Shown here piece after piece: positions 1-9,184 of a stretch of 64,000 nt of DNA (position 1 is the stretch's first letter; the number at the start of each line of letters is the position of its first letter). Source of the stretch: Sphingomonas paucimobilis NBRC 13935 (GTDB lineage Bacteria > Pseudomonadota > Alphaproteobacteria > Sphingomonadales > Sphingomonadaceae); assembly GCF_000739895.2 (NCBI RefSeq), contig NZ_BBJS01000012.1:95313-159312 (forward strand), written 5' to 3'. Made by a program: the position numbers and the translations under genes. The notes below the pieces were generated by a model. The model searched no databases and was not told the origin of the DNA. It saw only the letters and a list, made by a program, of their open reading frames with translations.

Positions 1-11
1 CCCGGCGCGGG

Positions 12-1028
12 ATGCGCCTTGGCATTTTTTCGACTTTGGCGCTGCTGATCGGCAGCACGCCGGCGTTCGCGCAGGATGAGGCCGGCTTCCAAAGCTATCT
101 GCAACAGGTCCGCTCGACCGCACTGGCGCAGGGTGTCAGCCGCGCGACGCTGGATTCGGTGCTGCCGACACTGACGTTGAATTCGCGGGTGATCGAGCTC
201 GATCGGCGTCAGCCGGGCGGCCCCGCCAATAGCGGGTTCAGCCCGTTTGCCCCTTATAAGGCCGCGCATGTCGACGCCGCGCGGATCAGCCGGGGGCGGA
301 GCAAATATCTGGCGCAGCGTCCCCGTCTGTCGCGGATCGAGCGCGATACGGGGGTCCCCGAATCGATCATGGTTGCGATCTGGGGGCATGAGACCAATTA
401 CGGCTCTTATACCGGCAATTTCGACCTGATCCGCTCGCTGGCGAGCCTGGCCTATGAAGGCCGCCGCCGCCCGCTGTTCGAGGGTGAGTTCATCGCCGCG
501 ATGAAGATGATGGATCGCGGCGTTTCGCGATCACAGCTGAAGGGCAGCTGGGCCGGGGCGACGGGCAATCCGCAGTTTCTGCCCTCCATTTATCTGCGCC
601 TGGCGCGCGACGGCGATGGCGATGGCCGCGCCGATATCTGGAACAGCGAGGCCGATACGCTGGCCTCGATCGGCAATTATTTCGTCAATGCCGGCTGGCG
701 GGCGGGACAGCCCTGGGGCTTTGCGGTCACCGTGCCCGCCGGCTTCAATCGGTCGATGGTCCAGAACCGGCTGGTCAGCCCGCGCTGCCCCCGCGTGTTC
801 GAGCGGCATAGCAGCTGGCGCACCATGGCCGAGTGGCGTGCGCTGGGCATCGTGCCGCAGGGCGCGGCCTGGCCCGGCGACAATGTGCTGGCCACGCTGA
901 TGGAGCCTGATGGCCAGGGGGCGACCGCCTATCTGTTGACCGGCAATTACCGGGTCATCCTGGATTACAACTGCTCCAATTTCTACGCCCTGTCGGTGGG
1001 GTTGCTGGCCGATGCGATTGCGGGTTGA
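12..1028 (+). CDS. Lytic murein transglycosylase, MltB family (SLT_2)
   Basis: The 338-residue protein is predicted to cleave the MurNAc-GlcNAc bond of peptidoglycan in the periplasm, leaving 1,6-anhydro ends. An N-terminal signal peptide (about residues 1-20, ending AFA) is followed by an MltB-type domain. The motif ESIMVAIWGHETNYGS places the catalytic glutamate at about residue 127. A later stretch, KGSWAGATGNPQFLPS, is also typical of the family. There is no lipobox, so the enzyme is probably soluble or loosely attached. The gene starts 11 bases into the window, so its promoter is not seen. It overlaps the next cell-wall gene by 17 bases, suggesting co-expression. Confidence 0.93.
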   Translation: MRLGIFSTLALLIGSTPAFAQDEAGFQSYLQQVRSTALAQGVSRATLDSVLPTLTLNSRVIELDRRQPGGPANSGFSPFAPYKAAHVDAARISRGRSKYLAQRPRLSRIERDTGVPESIMVAIWGHETNYGSYTGNFDLIRSLASLAYEGRRRPLFEGEFIAAMKMMDRGVSRSQLKGSWAGATGNPQFLPSIYLRLARDGDGDGRADIWNSEADTLASIGNYFVNAGWRAGQPWGFAVTVPAGFNRSMVQNRLVSPRCPRVFERHSSWRTMAEWRALGIVPQGAAWPGDNVLATLMEPDGQGATAYLLTGNYRVILDYNCSNFYALSVGLLADAIAG

Positions 1029-1695
1029 GCCTATCCTCGTCGCGGCGCTGGCCGCGATACTGGCGACGCCGGCCGCAGCGACCGGCGCGGATGAGGCTCC
1101 GGCGGCGCGCTATGGCAGCTATCAGGCGACGGGCCGCGCGAGTTGGTACGGGCATGAACTGGCGGGCCGGCGCACGGCGACCGGCAAGCGGTTCAACCCG
1201 GACGATGTGATGATCGCGCACCGGACGCTACCGCTCGAATCGATGGTCGAGGTGACGGACGTCGATACCGGCCGCACCATTGTCGCGCGTGTCGGCGACC
1301 GGGGGCCGGGCCGCGCGGACCGCGTGGCCGACCTGTCGCTGGGCGCGGCGCGGCTGCTCGGGACCAATCGCCGCGCGGTCGCCAATATCCGGCTCCGCGC
1401 GCTGAAGCCCGGCACCGACAATCCCGGCCTGATCCTGGCGGGCGCCAGTGCGGTGCCCCCCGTCGCCAAGCCCATCAAGCTGGATGCCGCCGGCACCTAC
1501 CGCGTTCAGATCGCCAGCTTTACCAGCCAGGTGCGCGCCCAGGCGCTGGCCCACCGGTTCGATGCCCGTGCCGAGCATGTCGGCCGGGTCTGGCGCGTCG
1601 AGCGGGCGTCGCTGGATGCGAATTCGGCAAAAGCGCTGCGTGACGCGGCCGTGCAGGCGGGCTATGACGATGCCTGCGTCCTGCATCAGGATTGA
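1012..1695 (+). CDS. rlpA: RlpA-family septal ring lytic transglycosylase with SPOR domain
   Basis: The 227-residue secreted protein begins with a short signal peptide (to about residue 23). The RlpA double-psi beta-barrel follows (about residues 35-130), with the conserved stretch IAHRTLPLESMVEVTD and the motif VGDRGPGR...DLS. A C-terminal SPOR domain (about residues 155-225, YRVQIASFTS) would bind denuded glycan strands at the septum. The family removes such strands and helps daughter-cell separation. The ATG lies inside the 3' end of the MltB-like gene, and a DD-carboxypeptidase follows, so three peptidoglycan genes are probably co-transcribed. No lipoprotein cysteine is seen, unlike E. 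coli RlpA. Confidence 0.9.
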   Translation: MRLRVEPILVAALAAILATPAAATGADEAPAARYGSYQATGRASWYGHELAGRRTATGKRFNPDDVMIAHRTLPLESMVEVTDVDTGRTIVARVGDRGPGRADRVADLSLGAARLLGTNRRAVANIRLRALKPGTDNPGLILAGASAVPPVAKPIKLDAAGTYRVQIASFTSQVRAQALAHRFDARAEHVGRVWRVERASLDANSAKALRDAAVQAGYDDACVLHQD

Positions 1696-1726
1696 CCTCC
1701 TCCCGCCCTTTGGTCACGGAACACCC

Positions 1727-2899
1727 ATGAAGACGTTGTTCGCATCGCTCGCCGCCCCGCTCGCTCTTGTCGCGCTGGCCCATCCCTCGATCGCCGCTGC
1801 CCCGGAATTTCAGACGACCGCGCCCGTCGCGTTCATGAAGGACCTGTCCTCGGGCGCGATCCTGTTCCAGCGCGATGCCGATCGCCGCATGCCGCCTGCC
1901 TCGATGGCGAAGATGATGACCGTCTATGTTGCCTTCGACCTGATCAAGAAGGGGCAGCTGAAGCTCGACGACATGGTCACCGTCCAGCCCGAAACCTGGG
2001 CCAAGTGGCATGGGCCCCAGGCCGGATCGACCATGTTCCTGTCGCCCAACGAACAGGTCAGCGTCGCGAACCTGTTGTACGGCATCGTCACCCTGTCGGG
2101 TAACGACGCCTGTGTCGTGCTGGCCGAGCATATCGCCGGCACCGAGCAGAATTTCGTCGAGCGGATGAACCGCACCGCCAAGCAGATCGGCTTGGCCAAC
2201 AGCCATTTCGGCACTTCGAATGGCTGGCCCGACGGCGGCGTCACCTATGTGACCGCGCGGGATCTGGCCGACCTGGCCGAGCACACGATCCAGGACTTCC
2301 CCAAGCTCTACAAGCAATTCTATTCGCGCCGTGACTTCACCTGGGGCAAGACGATGGGCGGCAACGCCATCACCCAGGCGAACCGCGATCCGCTGCTGGG
2401 TCGCGTGGCGGGGGCCGATGGTCTGAAGACGGGCCATACCGAAGAGGCCGGCTATGGCTTCACCGGTTCGGCCGAGCAGAATGGCCGTCGTCTGGTGATG
2501 GTGATGGCCGGGCTGACCAGCTCGAACGCGCGTGCCGAGGAATCGGTCAAGTTCATGAACTGGGGCTTCCGCGCCTGGCAGGCCAAGCCGGTCGTGGCAC
2601 AGGGCAAGAAGGTCGCCGATGCGGAGGTCCAGATGGGATCGTCGAGCAGCGTCGGCCTGGTCGCCCCGCGCCAGCTGACCGTCACGCTGCCCGCCGGCCT
2701 CGACCCGCAGATGAGCGCCAAGGTCGTCTATCAGGGCCCGATCAAGGCCCCGATCAAGGCCGGCCAGCATATCGCCGACCTCGTCATCAATTCACCCGAC
2801 ATGCCCGCACAGCGCCTGCCGCTGGTGGCGGACAAGGATGTCAGCGAAGCGGGCTTTTTCGGCCGAGCCTGGTCCGGGCTGACCTCGCTGTTCGGCTGA
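1727..2899 (+). CDS. dacC: D-alanyl-D-alanine carboxypeptidase (PBP5/6 family)
   Basis: The 390-residue periplasmic enzyme removes the terminal D-Ala from peptidoglycan pentapeptides. A signal peptide (about residues 1-25, SIAAAPEF) precedes the S11 domain, which has all three penicillin-binding motifs: SMAK (nucleophile S59, K62), SGN in LSGNDACVV, and KTGHTE. A C-terminal beta domain and a terminal stretch GFFGRAWSGLTSLFG, likely a membrane-anchoring amphipathic helix, complete a normal PBP5-like layout. The reading frame stays open upstream to 1448, but the ATG at 1727 directly precedes the signal peptide and has GGAA just upstream, so it is preferred. holB begins 5 bases downstream. Confidence 0.93.
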   Translation: MKTLFASLAAPLALVALAHPSIAAAPEFQTTAPVAFMKDLSSGAILFQRDADRRMPPASMAKMMTVYVAFDLIKKGQLKLDDMVTVQPETWAKWHGPQAGSTMFLSPNEQVSVANLLYGIVTLSGNDACVVLAEHIAGTEQNFVERMNRTAKQIGLANSHFGTSNGWPDGGVTYVTARDLADLAEHTIQDFPKLYKQFYSRRDFTWGKTMGGNAITQANRDPLLGRVAGADGLKTGHTEEAGYGFTGSAEQNGRRLVMVMAGLTSSNARAEESVKFMNWGFRAWQAKPVVAQGKKVADAEVQMGSSSSVGLVAPRQLTVTLPAGLDPQMSAKVVYQGPIKAPIKAGQHIADLVINSPDMPAQRLPLVADKDVSEAGFFGRAWSGLTSLFG

Positions 2900-2904
2900 A
2901 ACCC

Positions 2905-3879
2905 GTGAACCTGCCGGTCGGCAATGACGCAGGCCAGGCCGCTTTTGCCGCCGCGCTGGGGGGTGCCAAGCTGCACCATGCCTGGCTGATCGCCGGACCG
3001 GAAGGCGTGGGCAAGGCGAGCTTCGCGCGCGCGGCGGCGACGCGGCTGTTGGCCAGGGCGAGCGGGCAGGGGGGCTTGCCCCCCGGTCTGGCCGTGCCGG
3101 CCGATCATCCGACCGCCCGGTTGATCGAGGCGGGATCGCATCCCGATTTTCGCGTGCTCGCGCGTCTGCCCAAGGATGTGGAGAAGCCCGATCAGGATCT
3201 GGCGCGGTCGATCACCATCGCGCAGGTCCGTACGCTGCAACCCATGTTCGCTACCGCTCCCGCCATGGGGCCGGCGCGGGTCGTGCTGATCGATGCGATC
3301 GATGATCTGGAGCGGGGTGGGGCGAACGCGCTGCTCAAGAATCTGGAAGAGCCGCCGGCGGGAACTGTGTTCCTGCTGGTCAGCCATGCGCCGGGGCGGT
3401 TGCTGCCGACCATTCGATCGCGGTGTCGGTTGCTACGCTTCGAGCGCTTGTCGGATACCGATGTCGCGCACGTGTTGCGCCAGCAACTGCCCGAGGCGGA
3501 TGAGGGCGAGATCGCCGCACTGGTCGCGGTCGCCGAGGGCGCGCCGGGGCGGGCCTTGCGCTTTGCGGGGTTGGATATCGCCGGGTTGGATACAGCCATC
3601 GCGCGGATCGCCGAGAGCGGCGACCCCGGCAATGCCGAGCGGGTCAAGCTGGCCAAGGCGCTGGCGGGCAAGGCAGCGCAGGCGCGGTATGAAGCGTTTC
3701 TGGACCGGGTGCCGGCATTCATCGCTGGTCAGGCGCGCGGGCGTTCGGGAACGAGGCTGAAGGTGGCGCTGGAGGCCTATGCGGCGGCGCAGGATTTGGC
3801 GGGCGCGGCGCGGGGGTTATCGCTCGACGCACAGGGTACGGTGTTCGAGATGGCGGGGATCATCGCGACGTTGCGGTGA
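2905..3879 (+). CDS. holB: DNA polymerase III subunit delta-prime
   Basis: The 324-residue AAA+ clamp-loader subunit helps load the beta sliding clamp. It has a P-loop-like GPEGVGKAS at residues 31-39 and the clamp-loader stretch ANALLKNLEEPPAGTVFLL, with the sensor region RSRCRLLRF after it. The start is GTG at 2905, five bases after dacC. In many alphaproteobacteria tmk (thymidylate kinase) lies between the carboxypeptidase and holB; here there is no room for it. A palindromic repeat pair follows the stop codon. Confidence 0.92.
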   Translation: MNLPVGNDAGQAAFAAALGGAKLHHAWLIAGPEGVGKASFARAAATRLLARASGQGGLPPGLAVPADHPTARLIEAGSHPDFRVLARLPKDVEKPDQDLARSITIAQVRTLQPMFATAPAMGPARVVLIDAIDDLERGGANALLKNLEEPPAGTVFLLVSHAPGRLLPTIRSRCRLLRFERLSDTDVAHVLRQQLPEADEGEIAALVAVAEGAPGRALRFAGLDIAGLDTAIARIAESGDPGNAERVKLAKALAGKAAQARYEAFLDRVPAFIAGQARGRSGTRLKVALEAYAAAQDLAGAARGLSLDAQGTVFEMAGIIATLR

Positions 3880-3890
3880 GGGTTTCCCTT

Positions 3891-3978
3891 GGCCTTCGAC
3901 TTCGCTCAGCCTGAACGGGGTTTGGGGTGTAGGGCTTCTCCCTCCAGCCGTTCAGGCTGAGCGAAGTTGAAGCCCAGG
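3891..3978. repeat. REP-like palindromic repeat pair, family A (locus 1)
   Basis: Two copies face each other. The first (3891-3918) contains CTTCGACTTCGCTCAG then CTGAACGG. The second (3948-3978) is its reverse complement with one change. The pair could fold into a large hairpin between the convergent holB and SDR genes. Further copies occur near 15039, 25245, 25304, 54934 and 55040, always between genes or at gene ends. Confidence 0.8.
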
Positions 3979-3989
3979 CCCCAACGCTT

Positions 3990-4697
3990 TCACCCCACCC
4001 GCTCGAAATGCCCCGGCGCAAAGCCTTCGATCGCGAGCGCGGTGATCCGTTCCGCCACCACTTCGGGGGCCTTGACGGACGCGGGATCTTCCCCGGGATA
4101 GGCCTTGGCCCGCATCTGGGTCCGGGTCGCGCCCGGATCGACGATAGCGGTGCGGATCGCGCTGATGTCCGCCGTTTCATCTCCATAGGCGCCGAGCAGC
4201 GTCTCGAACGCCGCCTTGGACGCGCCATAGGCCCCCCAATAGGCGCGCGGATTGCGGCCCACCGATGAGGTCACGCCGATGACCCGTGCCCCGGCCGAAC
4301 GGCGCAGCATGGGGTCGAAGGCGGCGATCAACGCACCCTGGGCGCTGACGTTCAAGGTCAGGACGCGGGCGAATTCCTTGGGGTCGATCGCCGGCACGGC
4401 GGCCAGCGATCCCAGCATCCCGGCATTCAGCACCATGATGTCCAGTGCCTGCCAGCGCTCGCCGATCGCGCCGGCCAACCGGCCGATCGACTCATTCTCC
4501 GTCAGGTCGAGCGGTGCGATGGTGGCGGCACCACCGGCGTTGAAGATGGTCTCCTCAACCTCTTCCAGCCCCTTCGGCGTCCGCGCGGTCAGGACGACAT
4601 GCGCGCCTTCCGCCGCCAGAGCGATGGCAGTGGCAGCGCCGATCCCCCGGCTGGCGCCGGTCACGAGCGCCAGCTTGCCGGCAAGCGCGCCCGCCAT
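3990..4697 (-). CDS. SDR family NAD(P)-dependent oxidoreductase
   Basis: The 235-residue classical short-chain dehydrogenase/reductase has the cofactor motif TGASRGIG near the N-terminus, the NAG motif in VLNAGMLGS, a catalytic serine in VTSSVG and YGASKAA carrying the Tyr and Lys. The substrate cannot be read from sequence. The ATG overlaps the purF stop by one base (TGATG), so it is probably translated with purF. The purF-SDR pairing appears common in sphingomonads (from memory), but no purine role is shown. Confidence 0.88.
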   Translation of the reverse strand: MAGALAGKLALVTGASRGIGAATAIALAAEGAHVVLTARTPKGLEEVEETIFNAGGAATIAPLDLTENESIGRLAGAIGERWQALDIMVLNAGMLGSLAAVPAIDPKEFARVLTLNVSAQGALIAAFDPMLRRSAGARVIGVTSSVGRNPRAYWGAYGASKAAFETLLGAYGDETADISAIRTAIVDPGATRTQMRAKAYPGEDPASVKAPEVVAERITALAIEGFAPGHFERVG

Positions 4698-6148
4698 CAG
4701 GCGACGCGCTCCGCCAGCATCTGGAACTGGTCGACCGTGGCGGTTTCGTCATGGTCGGTCAGCGTGGTCGGATAATCGCCAGTGAAGCACGCATCGCAAT
4801 AGCTCGGCTTTTCCCCGCGCGCGGCGTTCAGCGCCTTGTACAGGCCCTCGATCGACACGAAGGACAGGCTGTCGGCATGGATGAAGTCGGTCATGCCACC
4901 CAGGTCGAGCTTGGCGGCGAGCAGCTTGGCGCGCTCGGGCGTGTCGACACCGTAGAAGCAGCTATGCCGGGTCGGCGGGCTGGCGATGCGCATATGCACC
5001 TCTGCCGCGCCGGCCTCGCGCATCATCTGCACGATCTTGAGGCTGGTGGTGCCACGCACGATCGAATCGTCGATCAGCACGACCTTCTTGCCCTGGATCA
5101 GCGCGCGGTTGGCATTGTGCTTCAGCTTGACGCCAAGATGGCGGACCTTGTCACCCGGCTGGATGAAGGTGCGGCCGACATAGTGCGAGCGGATGATGCC
5201 CAGCTCGAACGGAATGCCCGATTGCTGGGCATAGCCGATCGCGGCGGGGACGCCCGAATCGGGAACGGGAATGACCAGATCGGCGTCGACCGGCGCTTCG
5301 ATCGCCAGCTGCGCACCGATTTCCTTGCGCACCGAATAGACCGACTGGTCGCCCGCGATCGAATCGGGTCGGCTGAAATAGACCCATTCGAAGATGCAGG
5401 GACGGGGGCTCACCGCCTGGAAAGGGTGGATCGAGCGGATTTCGGTGCCCTGAACGATGACCAGTTCGCCCGGCTCGACCGCGCGCTCGAAGGTCGCACC
5501 GCACACGTCGAGCGCCACCGTCTCCGAGGCGAAGATCACCGCGCCGTCCAGGCGACCCATGACCAGCGGGCGGATGCCCAGCGGATCGCGGCAGGCGATC
5601 ATGCCCTCGGGCGTCATCACGATCAGCGAATAGGCGCCTTCGACCTGCTTGAGGGCGTCGATGAAGCGGTCGAGCAGCGTGCGGTAGTTGGACGTCGCGA
5701 CGAGGTGGATAATCGTCTCGGTATCGCTGGTCGACTGGAAGATCGAACCGCGACGCACGAGCTCGCGACGCAGCTTCATCGCGTTGGAAATATTGCCGTT
5801 GTGCGCGACGGCGAAACCGCCGGTCGAAAGGTCGGCGTAAAGCGGCTGAACGTTGCGCAGCGCAGTTTCGCCGGTGGTCGAGTAGCGGACATGGCCGCAG
5901 GCGACATCGCCCGGCAGGCCACGGATCACGTCGTCACGGTCGAAATTGCCCGCGACATGACCCATGGCGCGGTGGGTATGGAACAGCGTACCGTCGAAGC
6001 TGGTGATGCCGGCGGCTTCCTGCCCGCGATGCTGGAGCGCGTGGAGACCCAGCGCGGTCAGCGCGGCCGCGCCGGTCGCGCCGGACACACCGAAAATGCC
6101 GCATTCCTCGCGGAGTTTGTCGTCGTCGAAGGGGTTGGTGGTCAGCAT
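4697..6148 (-). CDS. purF: Amidophosphoribosyltransferase
   Basis: This 483-residue enzyme catalyses the first committed step of purine synthesis, making 5-phosphoribosylamine from PRPP and glutamine. The N-terminal class II glutamine amidotransferase domain begins at ECGIFGV; the nucleophile Cys is residue 16, so a short propeptide must be removed. The C-terminal phosphoribosyltransferase domain has the PRPP-binding motif VVLIDDSIVRGTTS. The frame is open to 6196, but the ATG at 6148 fits family length better; neither start has a strong Shine-Dalgarno. cvpA, often upstream of purF, is not adjacent here. Confidence 0.95.
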   Translation of the reverse strand: MLTTNPFDDDKLREECGIFGVSGATGAAALTALGLHALQHRGQEAAGITSFDGTLFHTHRAMGHVAGNFDRDDVIRGLPGDVACGHVRYSTTGETALRNVQPLYADLSTGGFAVAHNGNISNAMKLRRELVRRGSIFQSTSDTETIIHLVATSNYRTLLDRFIDALKQVEGAYSLIVMTPEGMIACRDPLGIRPLVMGRLDGAVIFASETVALDVCGATFERAVEPGELVIVQGTEIRSIHPFQAVSPRPCIFEWVYFSRPDSIAGDQSVYSVRKEIGAQLAIEAPVDADLVIPVPDSGVPAAIGYAQQSGIPFELGIIRSHYVGRTFIQPGDKVRHLGVKLKHNANRALIQGKKVVLIDDSIVRGTTSLKIVQMMREAGAAEVHMRIASPPTRHSCFYGVDTPERAKLLAAKLDLGGMTDFIHADSLSFVSIEGLYKALNAARGEKPSYCDACFTGDYPTTLTDHDETATVDQFQMLAERVA

Positions 6149-6292
6149 GGGAGAGGCGCTCGCAACGTTCGCAACTAAGGGGCAGACGGGGCGCATATAG
6201 GAATGTGATCCGCGTTTGTCGCCTGTTTGTCATCATGTCCGGGATCATTTTCGCGAAGGCCGCGTTTCGGATCCGAAAGCAGGAGATGCCAT

Positions 6293-6544
6293 ATGGCGCG
6301 CGATCACGGGGCCCAGATCAAGGATGACGGGCTGTATGAGGAACTGCGCGAGCAGGGCCAGTCCAAGGAGAAGGCGGCCCGCATCGCCAATGCCAAGGCG
6401 AAAGGCAGCCTAGATCACCGCTCGACGCATCTGGAGGATCGGACGAAGGGCGATCTTCTGAGCGAAGCGCGCAAGATCGGTATCGAGGGCCGGTCGAAGA
6501 TGAATAAGGACGAGCTGATCAAGGCGATTCGGAACCACGGTTAG
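6293..6544 (+). CDS. Small Rho-N / SAP-like domain protein
   Basis: The 83-residue basic, highly charged protein carries a C-terminal helix-extension-helix resembling the Rho N-terminal domain (about residues 50-83, TKGDLLSEARKIGIEGRSKM then KDELIKAIR). Its first half, rich in AKAKG-type repeats, resembles small proteins annotated as Rho termination factor N-terminal domain containing. It probably binds nucleic acid, but its role is unknown. The ATG has AGGAG eight bases upstream, which decides this start over an in-frame one at 6227. It diverges from purF across about 145 bases. Confidence 0.8.
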   Translation: MARDHGAQIKDDGLYEELREQGQSKEKAARIANAKAKGSLDHRSTHLEDRTKGDLLSEARKIGIEGRSKMNKDELIKAIRNHG

Positions 6545-6586
6545 CCGAGACTTGGAAGGCGCGGCGGTTGCGATTAGACCGCCGCC

Positions 6587-6949
6587 ATGGCCGACCAACG
6601 CGACACCGGGCTGACGCTCGACCCCAAATTCGATGACCAGGGTTTGCTGACGGCGATCGTCACGGATCGCACCACTCGTGAAATCCTCATGGTCGCGCAT
6701 ATGAATGCCGAAGCGCTGACGGCGACGCGCAGCACGGGGCAGGCGCATTTCTGGTCACGCAGCCGACAGCGTTTGTGGAAGAAGGGCGAAAGCTCCAACA
6801 ATGTCCTGAACGTCGCCGAGATTCGGATCGATTGCGATCAGGATGCGGTGTGGCTGATCTGCGATCCGGCGGGCCCTGCCTGTCACACGGGCGCACGAAC
6901 CTGCTTCTTCCGGCGGATCGAGGGCGACGGGCTGGTGCCGGTGGCGTGA
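6587..6949 (+). CDS. hisI: Phosphoribosyl-AMP cyclohydrolase
   Basis: The 120-residue cytoplasmic enzyme carries out the third step of histidine synthesis, opening the purine ring of phosphoribosyl-AMP. The metal-binding motifs are clear: DCDQDAVW, with aspartates for Mg, and CHTGARTCF with two of the zinc cysteines. It is the stand-alone, monofunctional form (no HisE domain). No other his genes are nearby. A lipoprotein gene starts inside its stop codon (GTGA overlap). Confidence 0.95.
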   Translation: MADQRDTGLTLDPKFDDQGLLTAIVTDRTTREILMVAHMNAEALTATRSTGQAHFWSRSRQRLWKKGESSNNVLNVAEIRIDCDQDAVWLICDPAGPACHTGARTCFFRRIEGDGLVPVA

Positions 6950-7455
6950 GTGCATGCCGGCTTATCCTCATAGGGGCCTTGTCGCTGACCGCTTGCCAGC
7001 CTTCGGGTGATTCGATCGACAATGCCGCGGGCGAGCGGCTGGAAGCGGCCAGCATCGCGACCGGGCTGGTCGCCGATCCCGCGAGCATCCCGCTCGACGG
7101 CATCTGGGCACGCGATTCGGATCGCATGTGCATTTTGCCGGCGTCGGGTGGCGGCAGCGATGGGCTCCGGCGCGTCGGCGTGGTGCTCGATTATGGCGAG
7201 GGGCAGGGGTGCACCGCGCGTGGAACGCTGGCACGATCGGGACGAACGCTGGAGATCACCCTGGGGACCTGTCGCTTCTCGGCGCGACTGGATGGCGACA
7301 GCATCCAATTTCCCGCTGGTTTGCCAGCGGCTTGCAGCACCGTATGCACCGGGCGAGCCAGCCTGTCGGCGCTGATCGTTGAGCGGGTCAGTGCATCGGT
7401 GGCCGAGGCGCGAACCCTGCGCAGTCCGAACGGCGCAGCGCTTTGCACCGATTGA
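6946..7455 (+). CDS. Predicted lipoprotein, function unknown
   Basis: The 169-residue protein starts at GTG 6946, overlapping the hisI stop as GTGA. The N-terminus has a short hydrophobic segment followed by the lipobox LTAC (Cys 17), so it is predicted to be lipidated after export. The mature part has several cysteines ([30 protein letters not shown]), suggesting disulfides in the periplasm. I recognise no domain. An upstream in-frame ATG at 6775 lies inside hisI and would remove the signal, so it was not used. Confidence 0.7.
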   Translation: MSACRLILIGALSLTACQPSGDSIDNAAGERLEAASIATGLVADPASIPLDGIWARDSDRMCILPASGGGSDGLRRVGVVLDYGEGQGCTARGTLARSGRTLEITLGTCRFSARLDGDSIQFPAGLPAACSTVCTGRASLSALIVERVSASVAEARTLRSPNGAALCTD

Positions 7456-7487
7456 CGTTGACGTAAAGGGTATTTAGCGTCGCGACC

Positions 7488-7898
7488 ATGACCAAGGTCG
7501 CCGCCTATGCTACTGTTCCCCTGAAGGGTGAACGGGATGATTACACGATCACCGAACTGTGCGGCGAATTCGGCGTCACGGCGCGCGCGCTGCGCTTCTA
7601 CGAAGACGAGGGCCTGATCCAGCCGGAGCGGCGGGGCACACAGCGCATCTATTCGCAGCGCGACCGTGCCCGGCTTGCCTGGATTCTGCGGGGCAAGCGG
7701 GTGGGGTTCAGCCTGGCCGAGATTCGCGAGATGATCGACCTCTACGATCTGGACGATGGCCGGCGCCAGCAGCGCGAGGTGACCGTCGCACGCTGCACCG
7801 CCAAGATCGATGCCCTGCAGGCGCAGAAGCGCGATATCGATGCCGCCATCGCTGAGCTGACCGAGTTCGTCGATCTGCTGAACGCCAACCGCGACTGA
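7488..7898 (+). CDS. MerR family transcriptional regulator
   Basis: The 136-residue regulator has an N-terminal winged helix-turn-helix (YTITELCGEFGVTARALRFY, about residues 22-41, then EDEGLIQPERRGTQRIYSQ). A long dimerisation helix from about residue 90 to the end follows. No metal-binding cysteine pair is visible at the C-terminus, arguing against a metal sensor. It stands alone, convergent with sleB, so its target is not indicated by context. Confidence 0.88.
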   Translation: MTKVAAYATVPLKGERDDYTITELCGEFGVTARALRFYEDEGLIQPERRGTQRIYSQRDRARLAWILRGKRVGFSLAEIREMIDLYDLDDGRRQQREVTVARCTAKIDALQAQKRDIDAAIAELTEFVDLLNANRD

Positions 7899-7903
7899 CC
7901 GGC

Positions 7904-9184
7904 TCAGGGCTGGGGCTTGGCCTCGACGGGAGCGGCGCTGGCGCGGCGGATGCCGGCCAGGTCGCCGAAGGCGGGCGTCGGCGCGGCATTGGGCTGCGTG
8001 GTCATGCTCGGCGTGATGGGCAGCACGGTCAGCGTCTGACGCTTCATGCAGCGCGTGCCCTTCATCGCCGGATAGAGCGTGCAATTCCACAAGGTGCGCT
8101 CGATGCCCGTCTCGGGGTCGCGCAGATAGCTGAACGCCATCGTTTCCATCTGGACCGGGGTCAGCGGCACCGCCTCGGGCGTCGCGGCGGTGTCGCGCCA
8201 CGCCATGACGGTGCAGTGGGCGCGGGTGCCGCACAGGCCGAGCGCATAGGCCGCGAACCCCTCGGGGGCCAGGCCGCCGGGCAGGGTGATGAGAAAGGTG
8301 TCGGTGTCGTTTGGCAGCGGCGTGGCGGTGCCGGTGACGGCGGCCCCTTCGGCCAGAGCGGCACCCGCCTCGGCGGTTCCTTCCACCCCGGCCCGATGGG
8401 CGGGGGAGAAGGGGGCGAGCGATGCGATGACGGGCTCGCCGGGCACGATATGCCGGTTGAAAGCGGGTGGCGTTCCCCACCAGCCCGACCAGCGGAAGAA
8501 CAAGTGGCTTCCGACCGCCGCGACCTTGTCCAGGCTCGCCTGCCAATAGGGGACGACCCAATCGGTATGGTAATGGGTCGCATGGCCGACGGGGCGGAAG
8601 ACTTTGCCGTTCAGCGCCATCGCCGCGATCTCGCGGGCCCGGCTCCAGGCGGCTTCGGGCGGCTGCCATTTGGTCAGTGCGCCATCGCACGAGAAGGTGA
8701 ACTGGCAACCGGTCGTGCGTTCCTGCCCCTCGAACACGACGCCGCAGACCGTCTTGGGAAAGGCAGGATGACGGAGGCGATTGAGCACGACCTGCGCGAC
8801 GGCCTGCTCGCCCTTGGCATCGTCGCCCGCCTCATAGAGCACGCCCGCCGCCAGACAGTCTAGCGCGCGCGCCTTGTCCTCCGCCGATCCCCGAAAGACG
8901 AAGGGGCGGGCCGCCGGGTTGGGATCGGTGGAGAAGGGAATGCCCGCATTATAGGCGCGCGCTTCGTCCGGGCTCATGTCGACAAAGGCGACCGGCTCGA
9001 CCGGCGGGATTTCGGCCGGTGGCACGACGCGCGGCGTTCGCGTCGGCCGTTGGTCCGACCCGTGCCGGGCATGGGGAATGGCGGGCGCATTCGCCACGAG
9101 CAAAGCCGGCACGACGCTCGCCGTGCCGGCTATGGCGATCAGCGCCGCGCGGATGCCGCCGCGCGGCCGAGATGGATCGCTCAC
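7904..9184 (-). CDS. Cell wall hydrolase, SleB/CwlJ family
   Basis: The 426-residue protein has an N-terminal hydrophobic segment (about residues 12-32) and a proline-rich linker. A Hydrolase_2 (SleB) domain follows at about residues 105-230, with the family stretches [20 protein letters not shown] and [15 protein letters not shown]. In Gram-negatives such proteins are predicted periplasmic peptidoglycan hydrolases. The C-terminal 190 residues have no recognised domain. The start is GTG at 9184, overlapping the cysK stop as GTGA. It is the last gene of an MFS-cysK-sleB operon. Confidence 0.85.
   Translation of the reverse strand: MSDPSRPRGGIRAALIAIAGTASVVPALLVANAPAIPHARHGSDQRPTRTPRVVPPAEIPPVEPVAFVDMSPDEARAYNAGIPFSTDPNPAARPFVFRGSAEDKARALDCLAAGVLYEAGDDAKGEQAVAQVVLNRLRHPAFPKTVCGVVFEGQERTTGCQFTFSCDGALTKWQPPEAAWSRAREIAAMALNGKVFRPVGHATHYHTDWVVPYWQASLDKVAAVGSHLFFRWSGWWGTPPAFNRHIVPGEPVIASLAPFSPAHRAGVEGTAEAGAALAEGAAVTGTATPLPNDTDTFLITLPGGLAPEGFAAYALGLCGTRAHCTVMAWRDTAATPEAVPLTPVQMETMAFSYLRDPETGIERTLWNCTLYPAMKGTRCMKRQTLTVLPITPSMTTQPNAAPTPAFGDLAGIRRASAAPVEAKPQP

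Noticed and set aside
955..1221. Long open frames on the reverse strand of the cell-wall genes
   Set aside because: They are high-GC shadow frames of well-supported forward genes, with composition unlike proteins and no motifs.
4751..6178. A 475-residue open frame opposite purF
   Set aside because: It is entirely antisense to purF, whose protein is unmistakable; the translated frame is rich in Arg, His, Asp and Gly without any family pattern.
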